Shown here piece after piece: positions 38,568 through 49,542 of a stretch of DNA of 64,000 bases (its first letter is position 1; each line of letters starts with the position of its first letter). The stretch is from Sorangium aterium (lineage in GTDB: Bacteria; Myxococcota_A; Polyangia; Polyangiales; Polyangiaceae), in contig NZ_JAQNDK010000003.1 of NCBI RefSeq assembly GCF_028368935.1, positions 1,178,001 through 1,242,000 of the forward strand, given 5' to 3'. The notes below the pieces were generated by a model, which ran no database searches, was not told the origin of the DNA, and saw nothing but the letters and a program-made list of their open reading frames with translations. The position numbers and the translations under genes are program-made.

Positions 38568-39611
38568 CTACCGGCGCGCCGGCTGCGCCTGCTGCCGCAG
38601 CGCGCCCACCGCGTGCTCGAGCGCGCTCTTCAGCGTGCTGAACACCGGGATCCCGTCGAGGCTGCCGCCGGACTCCAGGATGCGCCCGACCATCGCCGTC
38701 GGGACGCCGGAGACGATGCACTGGCTGCCGAGCAGCCTCGTCGCCGCGAAGATCCGCAGCAGGTGATCGATGGTCGAGGTGTCCGCCGCCTGCGCGCCGG
38801 TGAGGTCCACGATCATGAAGCGGGCGCCGTGCCGGACCACCGCGTCGAGCACCTCTTCCATCATGCGGGCCGCCCTCGCGCTGTCGATCGTGCCGATCAC
38901 CGGCAGCGTGAGCACGCCGTCCCACACCTGGATGATCGGCGTCGACATCTCGAGCATCGCCTCGTGCGCCGCGCGGACCCGATCGAGCTGCAGGCGCAGC
39001 TCGATCTGGACCCGCTCGAGCTCGTCGTTCTGCTCGCGCAGCTGCGCGCTCGCGGCGGCGAGGTCGAGCGAGTTCTTGAGCGTCGTGTACGTGGCCCCGA
39101 CGTACAGCGCGTACGTGGTCGCGCTCGCCAGCGCCTTCCGGTCGATCTGGCGCTGGTCTTCCAGGGCGAAGAGCATCGTGCCGATGGTCTTCTTGTAGAC
39201 CTGGATCGGCACGTGGAAAACGACGTCGGGGTCGTCCGCGAGGAGCCACGCGCGCGCGCGATCCGCCTCGCGCGCCTCGTCCCACGGCCCCCTGAACCAC
39301 GCGGGGCGCTGCGCCTCCAGCGCCGCGACCATCCAGGCGTCCACGACGACGCCGCCGCCCTCGGGCGCCCCGTACTCGAAGGTGCCGCGCTGGTACCTCG
39401 CCGCGATCCTGGCGCCGCCGCCGTCGTTGGCGAGCACGACGCAGAGCCGCTGGGACGGGACGATCCAGCGCGCGCTCGCGCAGACCTCTTCCCACAGCGA
39501 CCGCAGGTCCGGCTGGTTGGCGAGCTTGAGGAGGATCTCGTTGAGGACGCCGAGGACGATCCATCCGCCGCCGCCGGCTTCGGGGGGCTGGCCAGGCTCT
39601 GGCGTCAGCAT
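38568..39611 (-). CDS. GAF-STAS regulator (RsbR-like)
   Basis: The 347-aa soluble protein has an N-terminal GAF-like domain (about 25-190: WIVLGVLNEILLKLANQPDL, VVFHVPIQVYKKTIGTMLFALED). A coiled linker follows (205-245, LREQNDELERVQIELRLQLDRVRAAHEAMLEMS). The C-terminal STAS domain spans about 245-335 (TPIIQVWDGVLTLPVIGTIDSARAARMMEEVLD, then FMIVDLTGAQAADTSTIDHLLRI). The Asp-Thr-Ser-Thr in the last piece is the usual phosphorylation position of RsbR/RsbS-type anti-anti-sigma or stressosome proteins. Likely a signal-responsive scaffold in a stressosome-like or phosphorelay switch; partner unknown. Confidence 0.82.
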   Translation of the reverse strand: MLTPEPGQPPEAGGGGWIVLGVLNEILLKLANQPDLRSLWEEVCASARWIVPSQRLCVVLANDGGGARIAARYQRGTFEYGAPEGGGVVVDAWMVAALEAQRPAWFRGPWDEAREADRARAWLLADDPDVVFHVPIQVYKKTIGTMLFALEDQRQIDRKALASATTYALYVGATYTTLKNSLDLAAASAQLREQNDELERVQIELRLQLDRVRAAHEAMLEMSTPIIQVWDGVLTLPVIGTIDSARAARMMEEVLDAVVRHGARFMIVDLTGAQAADTSTIDHLLRIFAATRLLGSQCIVSGVPTAMVGRILESGGSLDGIPVFSTLKSALEHAVGALRQQAQPARR

Positions 39612-39778
39612 CAGCGATCGTCGGATCTCGGCACGGTGAACACTCCTCGCGCTCAGCGCGCAGCCGCATCCTACCGCGCAATCCGCCCGCGGTGGAGGGG
39701 CTCTTGCCCGCGGCGGCGGGCTGGGCTCGCGCGGCGCGGTGCACCCCGCGCGCGGCCGCTGCGTGCTACCGCTAGGGC

Positions 39779-40000
39779 ATGAAGATCAAGGCACGTGACG
39801 GCAAGGTCTACGAGGTCGCGCCCGCTCCGCCCGGCGGCAGCCACGAGGTGCGGCTCGACGGCAAGGTGGTCGGCTCGTTCGTGCTCCTCCCCGACGAGAC
39901 GCAGGTCACCGTGAAGAGCAAGCCCGCCACGGACGCGCTCCTCGTGGACATCGCCGATCGGTTCGTCGCCGAAGGCGGCGCCCCCATGGGGATCAGCTGA
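39779..40000 (+). CDS. Small hypothetical protein
   Basis: The 73-aa protein starts at ATG 39779, with a predicted beta-rich layout: KIKARDGKVYEVAPAPP, HEVRLDGKVVGSFVLLPDETQVTVKSKP, then a helix ATDALLVDIADRFVAEG. It lies 180 bp upstream of the YcaO-TfuA operon on the same strand. It has no Cys and no obvious leader peptide, so it is not a convincing RiPP precursor. Function unknown. Confidence 0.55.
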   Translation: MKIKARDGKVYEVAPAPPGGSHEVRLDGKVVGSFVLLPDETQVTVKSKPATDALLVDIADRFVAEGGAPMGIS

Positions 40001-40103
40001 TCCTGCGCCCGCCGGGCTCCCCGGCTGCATCCGCGCCGCCGAGCCTGCCCGCCTCGCCGCGGCCTCGCGCGAGCGCGCAGACCCGCCGCAGGGCTCCCGG
40101 ACG

Positions 40104-40131
40104 TTGAAAGCCGTCGCGACAGCGTGATATG
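40104..40131 (+). promoter_or_regulatory. Weak candidate promoter of the YcaO-TfuA operon
   Basis: TTGAAA (40104-40109) and GATATG (40126-40131) are separated by 16 bp and lie 49 bp before the first ORF of the operon at 40180. The -10 match is poor; this is only a placement hypothesis. Confidence 0.25.
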
Positions 40132-40179
40132 CACGGGCCGGTTTCTCGGGTCCAGACGCGCTGTCGAACAGGAGTCCAG

Positions 40180-40694
40180 ATGGCCGACCAACAGCATGGC
40201 GAGCGCTGTCCCAAGGCGCCGCGAGGCGATCACAAGTACGAGGACGTCATCCTCGCGGCGGACAACGGCAAGCTCTACTACCTGCGCCGGGAGGACTACA
40301 TCCGGCCCGAGAACGAGCTGACCGCGGAGAACTGCGGGCACTGTTACGACCGGGCGATGGAGCTCCTCAAGCAGGGCGTCGCGCTGGGCTGGATCCGGCC
40401 CCGACCGGGCAACCAGGCCTGCTACCTGGTCAACCTGGCGAGCCTGCGCCGGGTGACGCCGTTCGAGCCCGCGACGTGGAGACAGGAGGGGCCGGATCCC
40501 ATGCAGGACCTCCTCGCGGCCTCCGAGTGGGCCGACCAGGCAGCCACCCACGCCACGGCGGCCGCGCTGGCGCGCGAGCTCGGCGAACCGGGCGAGGCGA
40601 TGATCGCGGCCAAGCAGACGCTCCATGCCGCGGAGCAGAGCGTCAAGGACGCGCAGGCGGCCATCGAGCACCTCGTCGCGGGCGACAAGGACCA

Positions 40695-40698
<4 letters not shown>
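40180..40698 (+). CDS. Unknown 172-aa protein, first gene of the YcaO-TfuA operon
   Basis: ATG 40180 has AGGAG 6 nt upstream. The protein has a polar N-terminus, three segments with Cys (ERCPKAP, NCGHCYDRA, NQACYLV), a tyrosine-rich strand (NGKLYYLRREDYI), and a C-terminal helical region (about 105-172) rich in Ala, with coiled-coil-like periodicity. No leader/core split, signal peptide or known fold is visible. The stop codon overlaps the GTG of ycaO (GTGA), so it is translationally coupled. In such operons the unknown member may be the substrate, a partner that presents it, or a receiving enzyme; the sequence does not decide. Confidence 0.75.
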
Positions 40699-41983
<1,285 letters not shown>

Positions 41984-41987
<4 letters not shown>

Positions 41988-43426
41988 GCGTCATCGTCTT
42001 CACGGGCCCCACGCTCCCGGCCGCGGACGGCGCCGCGCTGCTCGACGGCGCCGTGTTCCTGCCGCCGGTCGCGCAGGGCGACGTGTACCGGGCCACGCTC
42101 GAGAAGCCGTGGGCCATCGGGATCGTCGACGGCTACTTCGAGCGCCTGCCCTCGGTCTGGCACAAGGAGATCCTCTGGGCCATGGCGCACGGCGTCCACG
42201 TCTTCGGCAGCGCCAGCATGGGCGCGCTGCGGGCCGCCGAGCTCCACCCGTTCGGCATGACCGGCGTCGGCGCCGTGTTCGAGGCGTTCCAGAGCGGCGC
42301 GCTGACCGACGACGACGAGGTCGCGATCGCCCACGCCGCCGCCGAGGACGGCTACCGGCCGCTCTCCGACGCGATGGTGAACATCCGCGCCACGCTCGCC
42401 GCCGCGGTCGCGGCGTCGATCCTCCGGGAGGAGACCGCCGCGGGGCTCGTCTCGCTGGCCAAGCGCACGTTCTACGCGCAGCGCAGCTTCGCGCGGCTGC
42501 TCGCGGAGGGCGCCGCGGCCGGCGCGAGCCCCGAGGAGCTCGACGCCCTCCGGCGCTTCTTGCCGGACGGGCGCGTGGATCAGAAGCGGCGCGACGCCGT
42601 CGCGATGCTGGAGGCGATCGCGGCGCTGCGCGCGCGCGACCCCGGCCCGCTCAGGGTGACGTACCACTTCGCCTATACCGACGTCTGGGACCAGGCGTGC
42701 CGGCGCGCCGGCCGCGGCAGCGTGGCCGCCACGCAGGGCGCCCGCGCCGGGGCCGCGCCGGCCCAGCGTCCGGGCGCCGAGCCGGCCGGCGCGCGATCAC
42801 GGCGCGCGCAGGGCGGGCTGCAGCCGGAGCTGCTCCTCGACGAGCTCCGGCTGGAAGGGCCGCTCTCCTATACGAACGCCGTCCAGGGGGCCCTCGCGCG
42901 GGCGCTCGCCCTGAGCGAGGCGCGGCGCCACGGGGTCGAGGTCCCCGTCGAGCTCTTCGAGGAGATCCTCGCGCAGGTCCGGCGGGAGCGGGGGCTGCTC
43001 ACGCCCGAGAGCACGCTCGCCTGGCTCACGGAGCAGGCGCTCGACGTCGAGGGCCTCACGCTGCTCGTCCAGCGGGAGGCGCGGCTGCGGTGGGCGCAGG
43101 CCGTCTTCGGGATCGAGGTGGAGCGGCTCCTGGTCGACCACCTGCGCATGACGGGCCGCTACGGCGAGCTCGCCGCGCGGGCCCTTCGCAAGCAGGAGGT
43201 CCTCTCCGCGGCAGGCGTCGAGGCGCCCGCGCTCGAGGACCTCGGCCTGACGCGGCAAGCGCTGCTGGCGTGGTATTTCACGGAGATCGCCGGCCGCCCG
43301 CTCCCGGCCTACCTCGACGGTTACGCGGCCGCGCTGGGGCTCGACGATCAGGACGAGCTGCTCCTCGTCATCGCCCGCGAGTACGAGCACAGGCGGCGCG
43401 GCGAGAGGCCGCCGGCCGACGGCTGA
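41984..43426 (+). CDS. TfuA-like protein with extended C-terminus
   Basis: The 480-aa protein starts at GTG 41984, overlapping the ycaO stop by GTGA. Residues 1-210 are the TfuA core: VIVFTGPTLPAADGAALLDG, VFLPPVAQGDVYRATLE, IGIVDGYFERLPSVWHKEILWAMAHGVHVFGSASMGALRAAEL, GVGAVFEAFQSGALTDDDEVAIAH. This core partners YcaO in thioamidation. After about residue 240 comes an Ala/Arg-rich linker, then a 200-residue helical domain (LSYTNAVQGALARALALSEARRHG, EIEVERLLVDHL-like) that simple TfuA proteins lack. The gene ends four bases before a convergent reductase gene. Confidence 0.9.
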
Positions 43427-43430
43427 CCGC

Positions 43431-44336
43431 TCACGCGCCGGGGCGCCCGAGCGATCGCGCGGCGTAGGCGCGGAGCGGCGTGAGCGCGATGGGCAGCGCC
43501 GACAGGACCGGGCGCATGTCGATGACCTTGCCCTCCACGCAGTGGAGCATCAGCGCGTCGAACGACTGCGCCAGCGAGTCGACGCCGCGCTTCGGGTCCC
43601 GCGCCGCGGCGCGGCGCTCCCGCAGATCGGCCTCGCCGACGCGCTCGACGGAGAAGGCGCGGCCGGTCAGCTCCTCGAACACCGCGATCACCTGGTTGTG
43701 GCTGAGCGCCTCCGGGCCACCCAGCTCGAAGGAGCGCCCCAGCGCCCGCGGGTTGTCGATGCAGGCGATCGCCGCGTCGGCCACGTCGCCGAGCGCGATC
43801 CAGCTGATCGGGCCGTCTCCGGCGCCATAGACGCGCGCCTTGGCCGCCTCCACGTCGAACCCGAGCGCCGGGCTCAGCCAGATCTCCATGAAGTAGGTGG
43901 GCTGCAGGATCGTGAAGGGCAGGCCGCTCGCCCGGAGCTCCCGCTCCACCGCGCGCTTCGCGTCCTGCAAGGGGAACTCGTCGGCGATCTCCGGGAAAGA
44001 GATGTAGATGAAGTGCCCGACCGACGCCGCCTTCGCCGCGGCGACCAGCGCGAGCGAGCCGTCCCGGTCCACGCTCTCGATCGAGTCGCCGTCTTGCCGC
44101 GACAGCGTCGAGCTGGCCGTCTCGATCACGACGCTGACCCCCTGGCACGCCCGATCGAGCGACGCGCGGTCCTTCAGATCGCCGCGCACGAGCTCGACCC
44201 CCATCTCCCGGAGCCGGGCCACCTTCGCCGGGTCCGATCCCTCCCGGTAGAGACCTCGCACCGCGCGCCCGGCCTCGCGGAGACGCCGGCAGATCTCTGC
44301 ACCCAGAACCCCTGTTGCTCCGACGATCAGGATCAT
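43431..44336 (-). CDS. NmrA-like NAD(P)-binding reductase/epimerase family protein
   Basis: The 301-aa atypical SDR has the Rossmann start ILIVGATGVLGAEICRRL, VRGLYREG, ELVRGDLKDRASLDRACQG, GHFIYISFPEIAD, then LPFTILQPTYFMEIWL and a C-terminal region with GGPEALSHNQVIAVFEELTG. The Tyr-x-x-x-Lys catalytic pair of classical SDRs is absent, typical of NmrA/HSCARG or ycf39-type proteins, which sense nucleotide redox state or act on small molecules. It is convergent with tfuA, and 68 bp upstream its strand continues with the giant kinase gene, whose stop is at 44405. Confidence 0.82.
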   Translation of the reverse strand: MILIVGATGVLGAEICRRLREAGRAVRGLYREGSDPAKVARLREMGVELVRGDLKDRASLDRACQGVSVVIETASSTLSRQDGDSIESVDRDGSLALVAAAKAASVGHFIYISFPEIADEFPLQDAKRAVERELRASGLPFTILQPTYFMEIWLSPALGFDVEAAKARVYGAGDGPISWIALGDVADAAIACIDNPRALGRSFELGGPEALSHNQVIAVFEELTGRAFSVERVGEADLRERRAAARDPKRGVDSLAQSFDALMLHCVEGKVIDMRPVLSALPIALTPLRAYAARSLGRPGA

Positions 44337-44404
44337 CGCTCCTCCTCTCGCTCGCAGGCCCGCAGCATAGGCCGAACGGAGGGGCAGCGGGCGCGCTCGC
44401 TGGG

Positions 44405-47400
44405 TCAGAGGTAGCCGTGCTCCCGGGCGGAGGCGACGAGCGCCTCGAGGGCAGCCCGGCTCAGCTCGGGCGGCCCGCCGCCGCGGGCCACGGCGACGAC
44501 CCGATCGAGCCGCTCATCGAGCGCGCCCGTGAAGCGGTGCTGCTTCACGTCGTGGAGCGCCTCGGCCTGCTCCACGGCCGCGGCGAGGCGATCGCGCTCG
44601 AGGTGCACCGCGAGGAGCACGAGGCGCGCTGTCCACTCGAACGGGAACGGCGTCGCCAGCTCCGTCCAGGAGTGGAGGGCCGCCCCGGCGCGGCGCACGA
44701 TCTCCTCCTCCGGCGCCCCCTCGGACCACGCGCACCAGGCCAGGTGGGCCTCGGCGGCCCCCATGTAGTCGCGCATGTGCCCCAGCGCGGCGACCTCCAG
44801 GCTCCGCAGCGCCATGGACCGCACCTCCGCGCGCTGGCGGCGCAGCCGGTGGATCATCGTCCTGTAGGTGAGCGCGCGCGACTGCACGATCACGTTGCCC
44901 ATCCGCTCTGCGGCGCTCAGCGAGCTCACGAGGTACGCTTCGGAGGTGTCGAGCGCGCCGTGCCAGAGATTGACGAAGCCGCCCGAGAAGTGCGCGGACG
45001 CGATGAGCTGCGGATCGCCCGTGGCCTCGCTGGCCGCGATGTACGAGCGGACGTGCCGCACGGCGAGCTCCGAGGCCTGGTACCGCTCGCTGCGGATCTG
45101 CATCAGCATGAGGCCGTAGAAGAACTGCGCCTGCCGGACGGGCCCCGCGTACCGCTCGACCATCGGCTGGATCGCCTCGACCTGCGCCCTCAGCGCGTCG
45201 AGCTGACCCATGAAGTAGTAGACCTCGAGCCGGTCGATCTTCGCCTGCATCCACTCGTGCCACCACGCCTCGGAGCGGCTCGCGGTGGGCTCGTCGGGGC
45301 CGAGGCTCGCGTCGGCCTCGGCGTAGGCGGCGAGCGCCTGCCCGTGCTGGAGGTGCGTCGCCCAGGTCTTGCCGCGCTTGCGGTGCAGCCGGGCTCGGTC
45401 CACCCGCGCCGCCCGGTCGAGCCGCGAGAGCGCCTCGACGTAGGCCCGCCGCGCGTCGTCCTGCTTGCCCGTGATGGCGAGCACGTCGCCGATCCGCTCC
45501 TCGAGGGCCGCGCGCCGCGCGTCGTCGTCCACGCCGGGCGCTCCCGGCGCCTCCGCGCGCCGGCTCACCTCGGCGATCGCCGCGCGGTAGAGCGCGATCG
45601 CGTCGCTGTTCGCGTAGACGGAGCGCGCGCGATCGCCGGCCTCCGTCAGGTGCGCGATCGCCTTGTCGTGCACCCCGGCCCTCGAGAAGTGGTGCGCGAG
45701 CACCGGGGCGCGATCGGCGGCGCCCTCGGACAGGGTCGCCTCGATCCGCTCGGCGGCGCGCCGGTGCAGCTCGCGCAGGCGCCCGTCCGGGATCTGCTTG
45801 TAGGCGATCTCCCGGATCTTGTCGTGGACGAAGCGGAGCCGCCCCTCGCCGGCCTCCTCGAAGATCTGGCGCACGCGGAGCTCCCGGAGCGCCTCCATCC
45901 ACGCCTCCTCGCCGATGCCGGACGTGCCGAGGAGCAGCGCGCCGTCGAGCTCGCGGCCGAGCACCGCGGCGATCTGCACGAGCTCCGCGCTGGCCGGCTG
46001 CAAGGCGCGCAGGCGCCGCTGGATCAGGCTCTCCAGCGAGCGCGGCATGGGCATCGCCATCGCCTGCTCGAGCGCCTCCGTCTGCCACGCGCCCGTCGCG
46101 TCGCGGGCGAGGAGCCCCGCGTCGATCGCCATGTGCAGGTACTCGGCGATGAAGAACGGATTGCCGGCCGAGTGCCGGAACAGCAGCTCGTCGAAGTGCC
46201 TCGGCGACTCGGGCAGCGCGAGCATCTCGCGGGCCATGGCGCCGGCGCTCGCCTGAGAGAGCCGGCCGAGCTCCACGCTGACGACCTCCGGGGCGCGCGC
46301 GATTGCGTCGAGCTCGGGGCGCAGCTCGTCCATCCTGTAGGCGCCGAGGACGAGCACGCCCGCGGCCTTCAGGGAGCCGGGGGACAGCTCGTCCAGGAGG
46401 CCGAGCGACAGCTCGTCGGCCCACTGCAGATCGTCGAGCAGGAGGAGGAGCGGCGCGGCCTCGGCCATGGCGAACAGGACCTCCCGCATGCACCGGAAGA
46501 GCCGCGCGCGCGCAGCCTGCGCGGGCAGCGGCGGCAGCGGCGGGCGCTGCACGGCGTAGGGGAGGTCGGCGAGGGACGCCTCGTAGGGCTCGAGCGCCCT
46601 GCCGCGCTCGCCGAAGATGCGCTCGGTCTCCGCGGTCCCGAGGGCGCGGCAGCGATCGGCGGCCTCGGTCAGGCACGACCGGAACAGGTGCAGCGGCGCG
46701 GCCTTGACGGCGCCGTCATCGGCGCCGATCGCCACGCAGCGCCCGGTCATCACGGCGGCGCCGCGCGCCTTTGCGTCGCGCGCGACCTCCATGATGAGGC
46801 GCGTCTTGCCGGCGCCGCTCTCGCCGCCCACGAGCACCTTGCCTCCGCGCCGCCGGTCGACGAGCGCGTCCACCTCCCGCCCCAGGCGGCGCAGCGTCGC
46901 GTCACGCCCGGTCAGCTGGGGCCGGTACAGGTACGGCGATGGCCGGGGCAGGGGAACCGGGTCGTGCCGGTCGGCGCCGAGCGCCTCGAGCGCGCGCGCC
47001 ACGTCTTCCGCGTAGCCCAGCCGGTCGCGTGGCTCCTTCGCGAGCAGCCGCAGGACGAGCGCGTCGAGCTCCGGCGGGACATGGGGCGCGAGGCTGGAGG
47101 GCGGCTGCGGCGCGGCCTTGAGGTGGTACCGGCCGAGCTCCGAGTCGGGGATCCCAGGGAACGGCGTGCTGCCGGTGAGGCACTGGTAGAGGATGCAGCC
47201 GAGCGCGTAGAGATCGGAGCGCGCGTCGGTCAGCTTGCCCAGGATCTGCTCGGGCGCCATGTACGCGAGCGTCCCCATGACCTCCCGGTCGACCGCGAGC
47301 TCCTCGCGGCCCTCTGCGCCGCCGAAGCTCCCGGCGATGCCGAGATCCACGAGCACGGGCAGGTCGCCGTCGCGCAGGAAGACGTTGGCCGGCTTGAGAT

Positions 47401-48142
47401 CGCGGTGCACGAGCCCCTGGCCGTGGAGGTACGCGAGGGGCGCGCAGAGCCGGCGGACCAGCGTGAGCATGGGGCGGATCGCGTCGCGCGGCGCAAGCGA
47501 GCGCGGGCCGGCGCTCGCGGGCTGCGAAGCGGGCGCGCTCACCGGCGCCGTCTCGGCGGATCGCACCTCGTGCCAGATCTCCTGGATGCAGGTCTGGAGG
47601 GTGCGGCCTTCGAGGAGCTCCATCGCGTACCAGGGCAGTCCATCCGAGACGCCCTGGTCCACGATCCGCACGATGCCGGGGTGGCTGAGGCGGCCCAGCG
47701 CGTAGATCTCGCGCCGGATGCTCGCGATGGTGAGCTCGCTCGCGCTGAAGATGGTCTTGATCGCCGCCGTCTGGCCGGTCTCTGCGTGCTTGCCGCGGTA
47801 GACGACGCCCATCCCTCCTTGCCCGAGCTTCCCGAGCAGCCGGTAAGGGCCGAACTGCGTGCTCGGCGCGGCCCTTGAGCTCGGCGGGGCGTGGCCTGCG
47901 AAGCGGGTCGCGTCGTCCGCCGAGGCGGGCGAGCGCGTCTCTGCGGCGACCGCGATGCGCACGCGGCGGACGGTGCTCTGATCGCTCGCGACGCCGGTGG
48001 CGTCCTGACGGCGCTCCTCCCCGGGCGCACCGGCGTGGCCCGTCGCAGGCGCGGTGTCCGGCAGCCTGGGCGGCGGCGGCGTAGGGGTCACCCTCTCCTC
48101 GTCCCCGCCGGGCGACGGTGGCTGCTGCTTTGGGTCGACCAT
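44405..48142 (-). CDS. Multidomain Ser/Thr kinase-AAA ATPase-TPR regulator (PknK-like)
   Basis: The 1245-aa protein starts at ATG 48142; the open frame further up to 48523 is Arg-rich and not counted. Residues 1-95 are a disordered Pro-rich region. The kinase spans about 98-400: KLGQGGMGVVY, AIK Lys129, HRDLKPAN (247-254), DLG instead of DFG (266-268) and MAPEQILGK. An AAA/STAND-type NTPase begins near 408: GGESGAGKT (439-447), LLLLLDDLQWADELSLGLLDEL and VLVLGAYRMDEL. The last 600 residues are TPR-like helical repeats. The arrangement is that of PknK/LuxR-like signal integrators that sense partners and phosphorylate targets. The DLG variant is common in active bacterial kinases. Confidence 0.9.
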   Translation of the reverse strand: MVDPKQQPPSPGGDEERVTPTPPPPRLPDTAPATGHAGAPGEERRQDATGVASDQSTVRRVRIAVAAETRSPASADDATRFAGHAPPSSRAAPSTQFGPYRLLGKLGQGGMGVVYRGKHAETGQTAAIKTIFSASELTIASIRREIYALGRLSHPGIVRIVDQGVSDGLPWYAMELLEGRTLQTCIQEIWHEVRSAETAPVSAPASQPASAGPRSLAPRDAIRPMLTLVRRLCAPLAYLHGQGLVHRDLKPANVFLRDGDLPVLVDLGIAGSFGGAEGREELAVDREVMGTLAYMAPEQILGKLTDARSDLYALGCILYQCLTGSTPFPGIPDSELGRYHLKAAPQPPSSLAPHVPPELDALVLRLLAKEPRDRLGYAEDVARALEALGADRHDPVPLPRPSPYLYRPQLTGRDATLRRLGREVDALVDRRRGGKVLVGGESGAGKTRLIMEVARDAKARGAAVMTGRCVAIGADDGAVKAAPLHLFRSCLTEAADRCRALGTAETERIFGERGRALEPYEASLADLPYAVQRPPLPPLPAQAARARLFRCMREVLFAMAEAAPLLLLLDDLQWADELSLGLLDELSPGSLKAAGVLVLGAYRMDELRPELDAIARAPEVVSVELGRLSQASAGAMAREMLALPESPRHFDELLFRHSAGNPFFIAEYLHMAIDAGLLARDATGAWQTEALEQAMAMPMPRSLESLIQRRLRALQPASAELVQIAAVLGRELDGALLLGTSGIGEEAWMEALRELRVRQIFEEAGEGRLRFVHDKIREIAYKQIPDGRLRELHRRAAERIEATLSEGAADRAPVLAHHFSRAGVHDKAIAHLTEAGDRARSVYANSDAIALYRAAIAEVSRRAEAPGAPGVDDDARRAALEERIGDVLAITGKQDDARRAYVEALSRLDRAARVDRARLHRKRGKTWATHLQHGQALAAYAEADASLGPDEPTASRSEAWWHEWMQAKIDRLEVYYFMGQLDALRAQVEAIQPMVERYAGPVRQAQFFYGLMLMQIRSERYQASELAVRHVRSYIAASEATGDPQLIASAHFSGGFVNLWHGALDTSEAYLVSSLSAAERMGNVIVQSRALTYRTMIHRLRRQRAEVRSMALRSLEVAALGHMRDYMGAAEAHLAWCAWSEGAPEEEIVRRAGAALHSWTELATPFPFEWTARLVLLAVHLERDRLAAAVEQAEALHDVKQHRFTGALDERLDRVVAVARGGGPPELSRAALEALVASAREHGYL

Positions 48143-48321
48143 GGGATCAGGTCCGATGAGACACGTCGGACATGTCGTGGATCCGCCTCGGGTGCCGTCC
48201 GGGGCGATGGTACACGAGGGCCGTCCGGTGTCGCTAGGCGTGAGCGCGCGGTGGGGGAGGCCGGAGGAGGCTGCGATGCGGAGCGTGAAGGAGCGCTGCT
48301 CGAGCGGCGTTTGCCGCCCGT

Positions 48322-48597
48322 TCACGGCGCGCTCGCCAGCCTCACCTCGCGGAGGACCTCTGCAGGGCTGAAGCAGGCGACGGCGGGCGACGCCCCCTTG
48401 ACGCGCTCCCGCAGGCGCGCCGCGAGCGCCTCGGCGCGGGCCGCGTCCGGCGCGCTCGCGCCCAGCATGCGCTGGCCGCGATGGCTGTACTCGATGAAGC
48501 GGTATTTCGAGCCGTCGGCCCACCCCGAGAGCGCGTCACGGGTCGCGGGATAGTCGTAGTCCGCGGGCGCTGACTTGCTGACGGCGAAGAGGATCAC
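48322..48597 (-). CDS. Unknown 91-aa protein coupled to the multihaem cytochrome
   Basis: The start is GTG 48597, whose TG overlaps the cytochrome stop TGA in the sequence GTGA, a hallmark of translational coupling. The product begins ILFAVSKSAPADYDYPATRDAL and has the pattern YRFIEYSHRGQRMLGASAPDAARAEALAARLRER, then CFSPAEVLREVRLASAP. It has no CxxCH motif and no signal peptide. It may be an assembly or partner protein for the cytochrome. Reading the region without the overlap would look like a frameshift; the overlap removes that need. Confidence 0.6.
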   Translation of the reverse strand: MILFAVSKSAPADYDYPATRDALSGWADGSKYRFIEYSHRGQRMLGASAPDAARAEALAARLRERVKGASPAVACFSPAEVLREVRLASAP

Positions 48598-49376
48598 GAA
48601 CGGCGACGCGCAGCTCGAGGAGAGCGCGGCCGGCGCTGCGCTCGCGGCCCCGGCGTCCTGCGCTCTGGCGTCCGGCGCGACGACGCGAACGCGTGAGAGC
48701 GGTGGGCCGAGGGCCCGTGTCCGGCGAGCGGCATATGGCAGCGCGCGCAGGGCACGTCGGCGTAGGCCGACGCGGCGTGCTCGGTCAGCGTGAGCTGCAT
48801 CGGCTCTGGCGCGCGGCGGGCTGCGTGGTCTGGAAAGGCGAACTCGTGGCACCCTCCGCACGCCGCGGCCGACGCGAAGCGCGGATCGCGCAGCACGGGG
48901 TGGGGAACAGACGGAGAAGCCGGGGAAGACGGGGAAGACGAGGAAGCCGGGGAGGGGGAGCCCTGGTCCTCGCCGCCCGGCGCGGGAGCGGCCAGCGGAG
49001 CGCCGTCCACCACGTGGCAGGTGACGCACGCGACGCCGAGCTCGGCACGCTCCGGCGGAGGAGGCCGTGAAGAGCGGGCCTCGGGCGCGTGGCAGCCGCG
49101 GCAGAACGGCAGCGGCTCCTTTGCGAGCGCCGCCTGGAAGGGCGCGTCGACGTAGGCGCGCTGGTGCTTCGACCCGCGCCACTCGCGCGCGATCTCCGCG
49201 TGGCACCGCTCGCAATCGCGGTTCACGGCCACGGGATCGAGGCTCCGGGGCGGCTCGGGGACGGGCATGCGCGGCGCGGCCCTGCGGCTGCTCGTCGTGC
49301 TCGGCGCGAGCGTCAGGGCGATGGCGAGGAGCAGCGCGGCGGGGAGCTTGGCCGGCAGGCGTCCCTCGTGGTCCAT
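48594..49376 (-). CDS. Exported five-haem c-type cytochrome (cytochrome c554-like)
   Basis: The 260-aa protein starts at ATG 49376, giving MDHEGRLPAKLPAALLLAIAL as an export signal. Five CxxCH haem sites are visible: CERCH, CRGCH, CVTCH, CGGCH and CARCH. The first lies in the NRDCERCHAEIAREWRGSKHQRAYVD pattern seen in cytochrome c554-type and respiratory multihaem proteins. A Ser/Pro-rich linker separates haems 3 and 4. The C-terminal 35 residues are basic. Likely a periplasmic electron carrier. It is divergent from the TIR-STAND gene and is followed by the overlapping 91-aa gene. Confidence 0.85.
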   Translation of the reverse strand: MDHEGRLPAKLPAALLLAIALTLAPSTTSSRRAAPRMPVPEPPRSLDPVAVNRDCERCHAEIAREWRGSKHQRAYVDAPFQAALAKEPLPFCRGCHAPEARSSRPPPPERAELGVACVTCHVVDGAPLAAPAPGGEDQGSPSPASSSSPSSPASPSVPHPVLRDPRFASAAACGGCHEFAFPDHAARRAPEPMQLTLTEHAASAYADVPCARCHMPLAGHGPSAHRSHAFASSRRTPERRTPGPRAQRRPRSPRAARRRS

Positions 49377-49542
49377 CGACCACAACGATTGCTTCAGCCG
49401 CTTCCGCGCGGCGAGCGGAGCCGCTGCCCTGCGTCTGCACGCTGGCATCCGGCCGTCCGTGCAATCGGGCGGGCGTCCTGGGCTATCCAGCCCAGGGAGA
49501 GGTCTGTAAACTCACCGGAGCAGACTGCAGCTCTGTGCGCGC

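Noticed and set aside
39779-40000. The 73-aa gene as a RiPP precursor for YcaO
   Set aside because: It has no Cys, Ser/Thr-rich core or Gly-Gly leader end, and lies 180 bp from the operon, outside the coupled unit.
48322-49464. A frameshift in the multihaem cytochrome
   Set aside because: The apparent frame change is explained by a GTGA overlap: the cytochrome ends at 48594 and a new gene starts at 48597.
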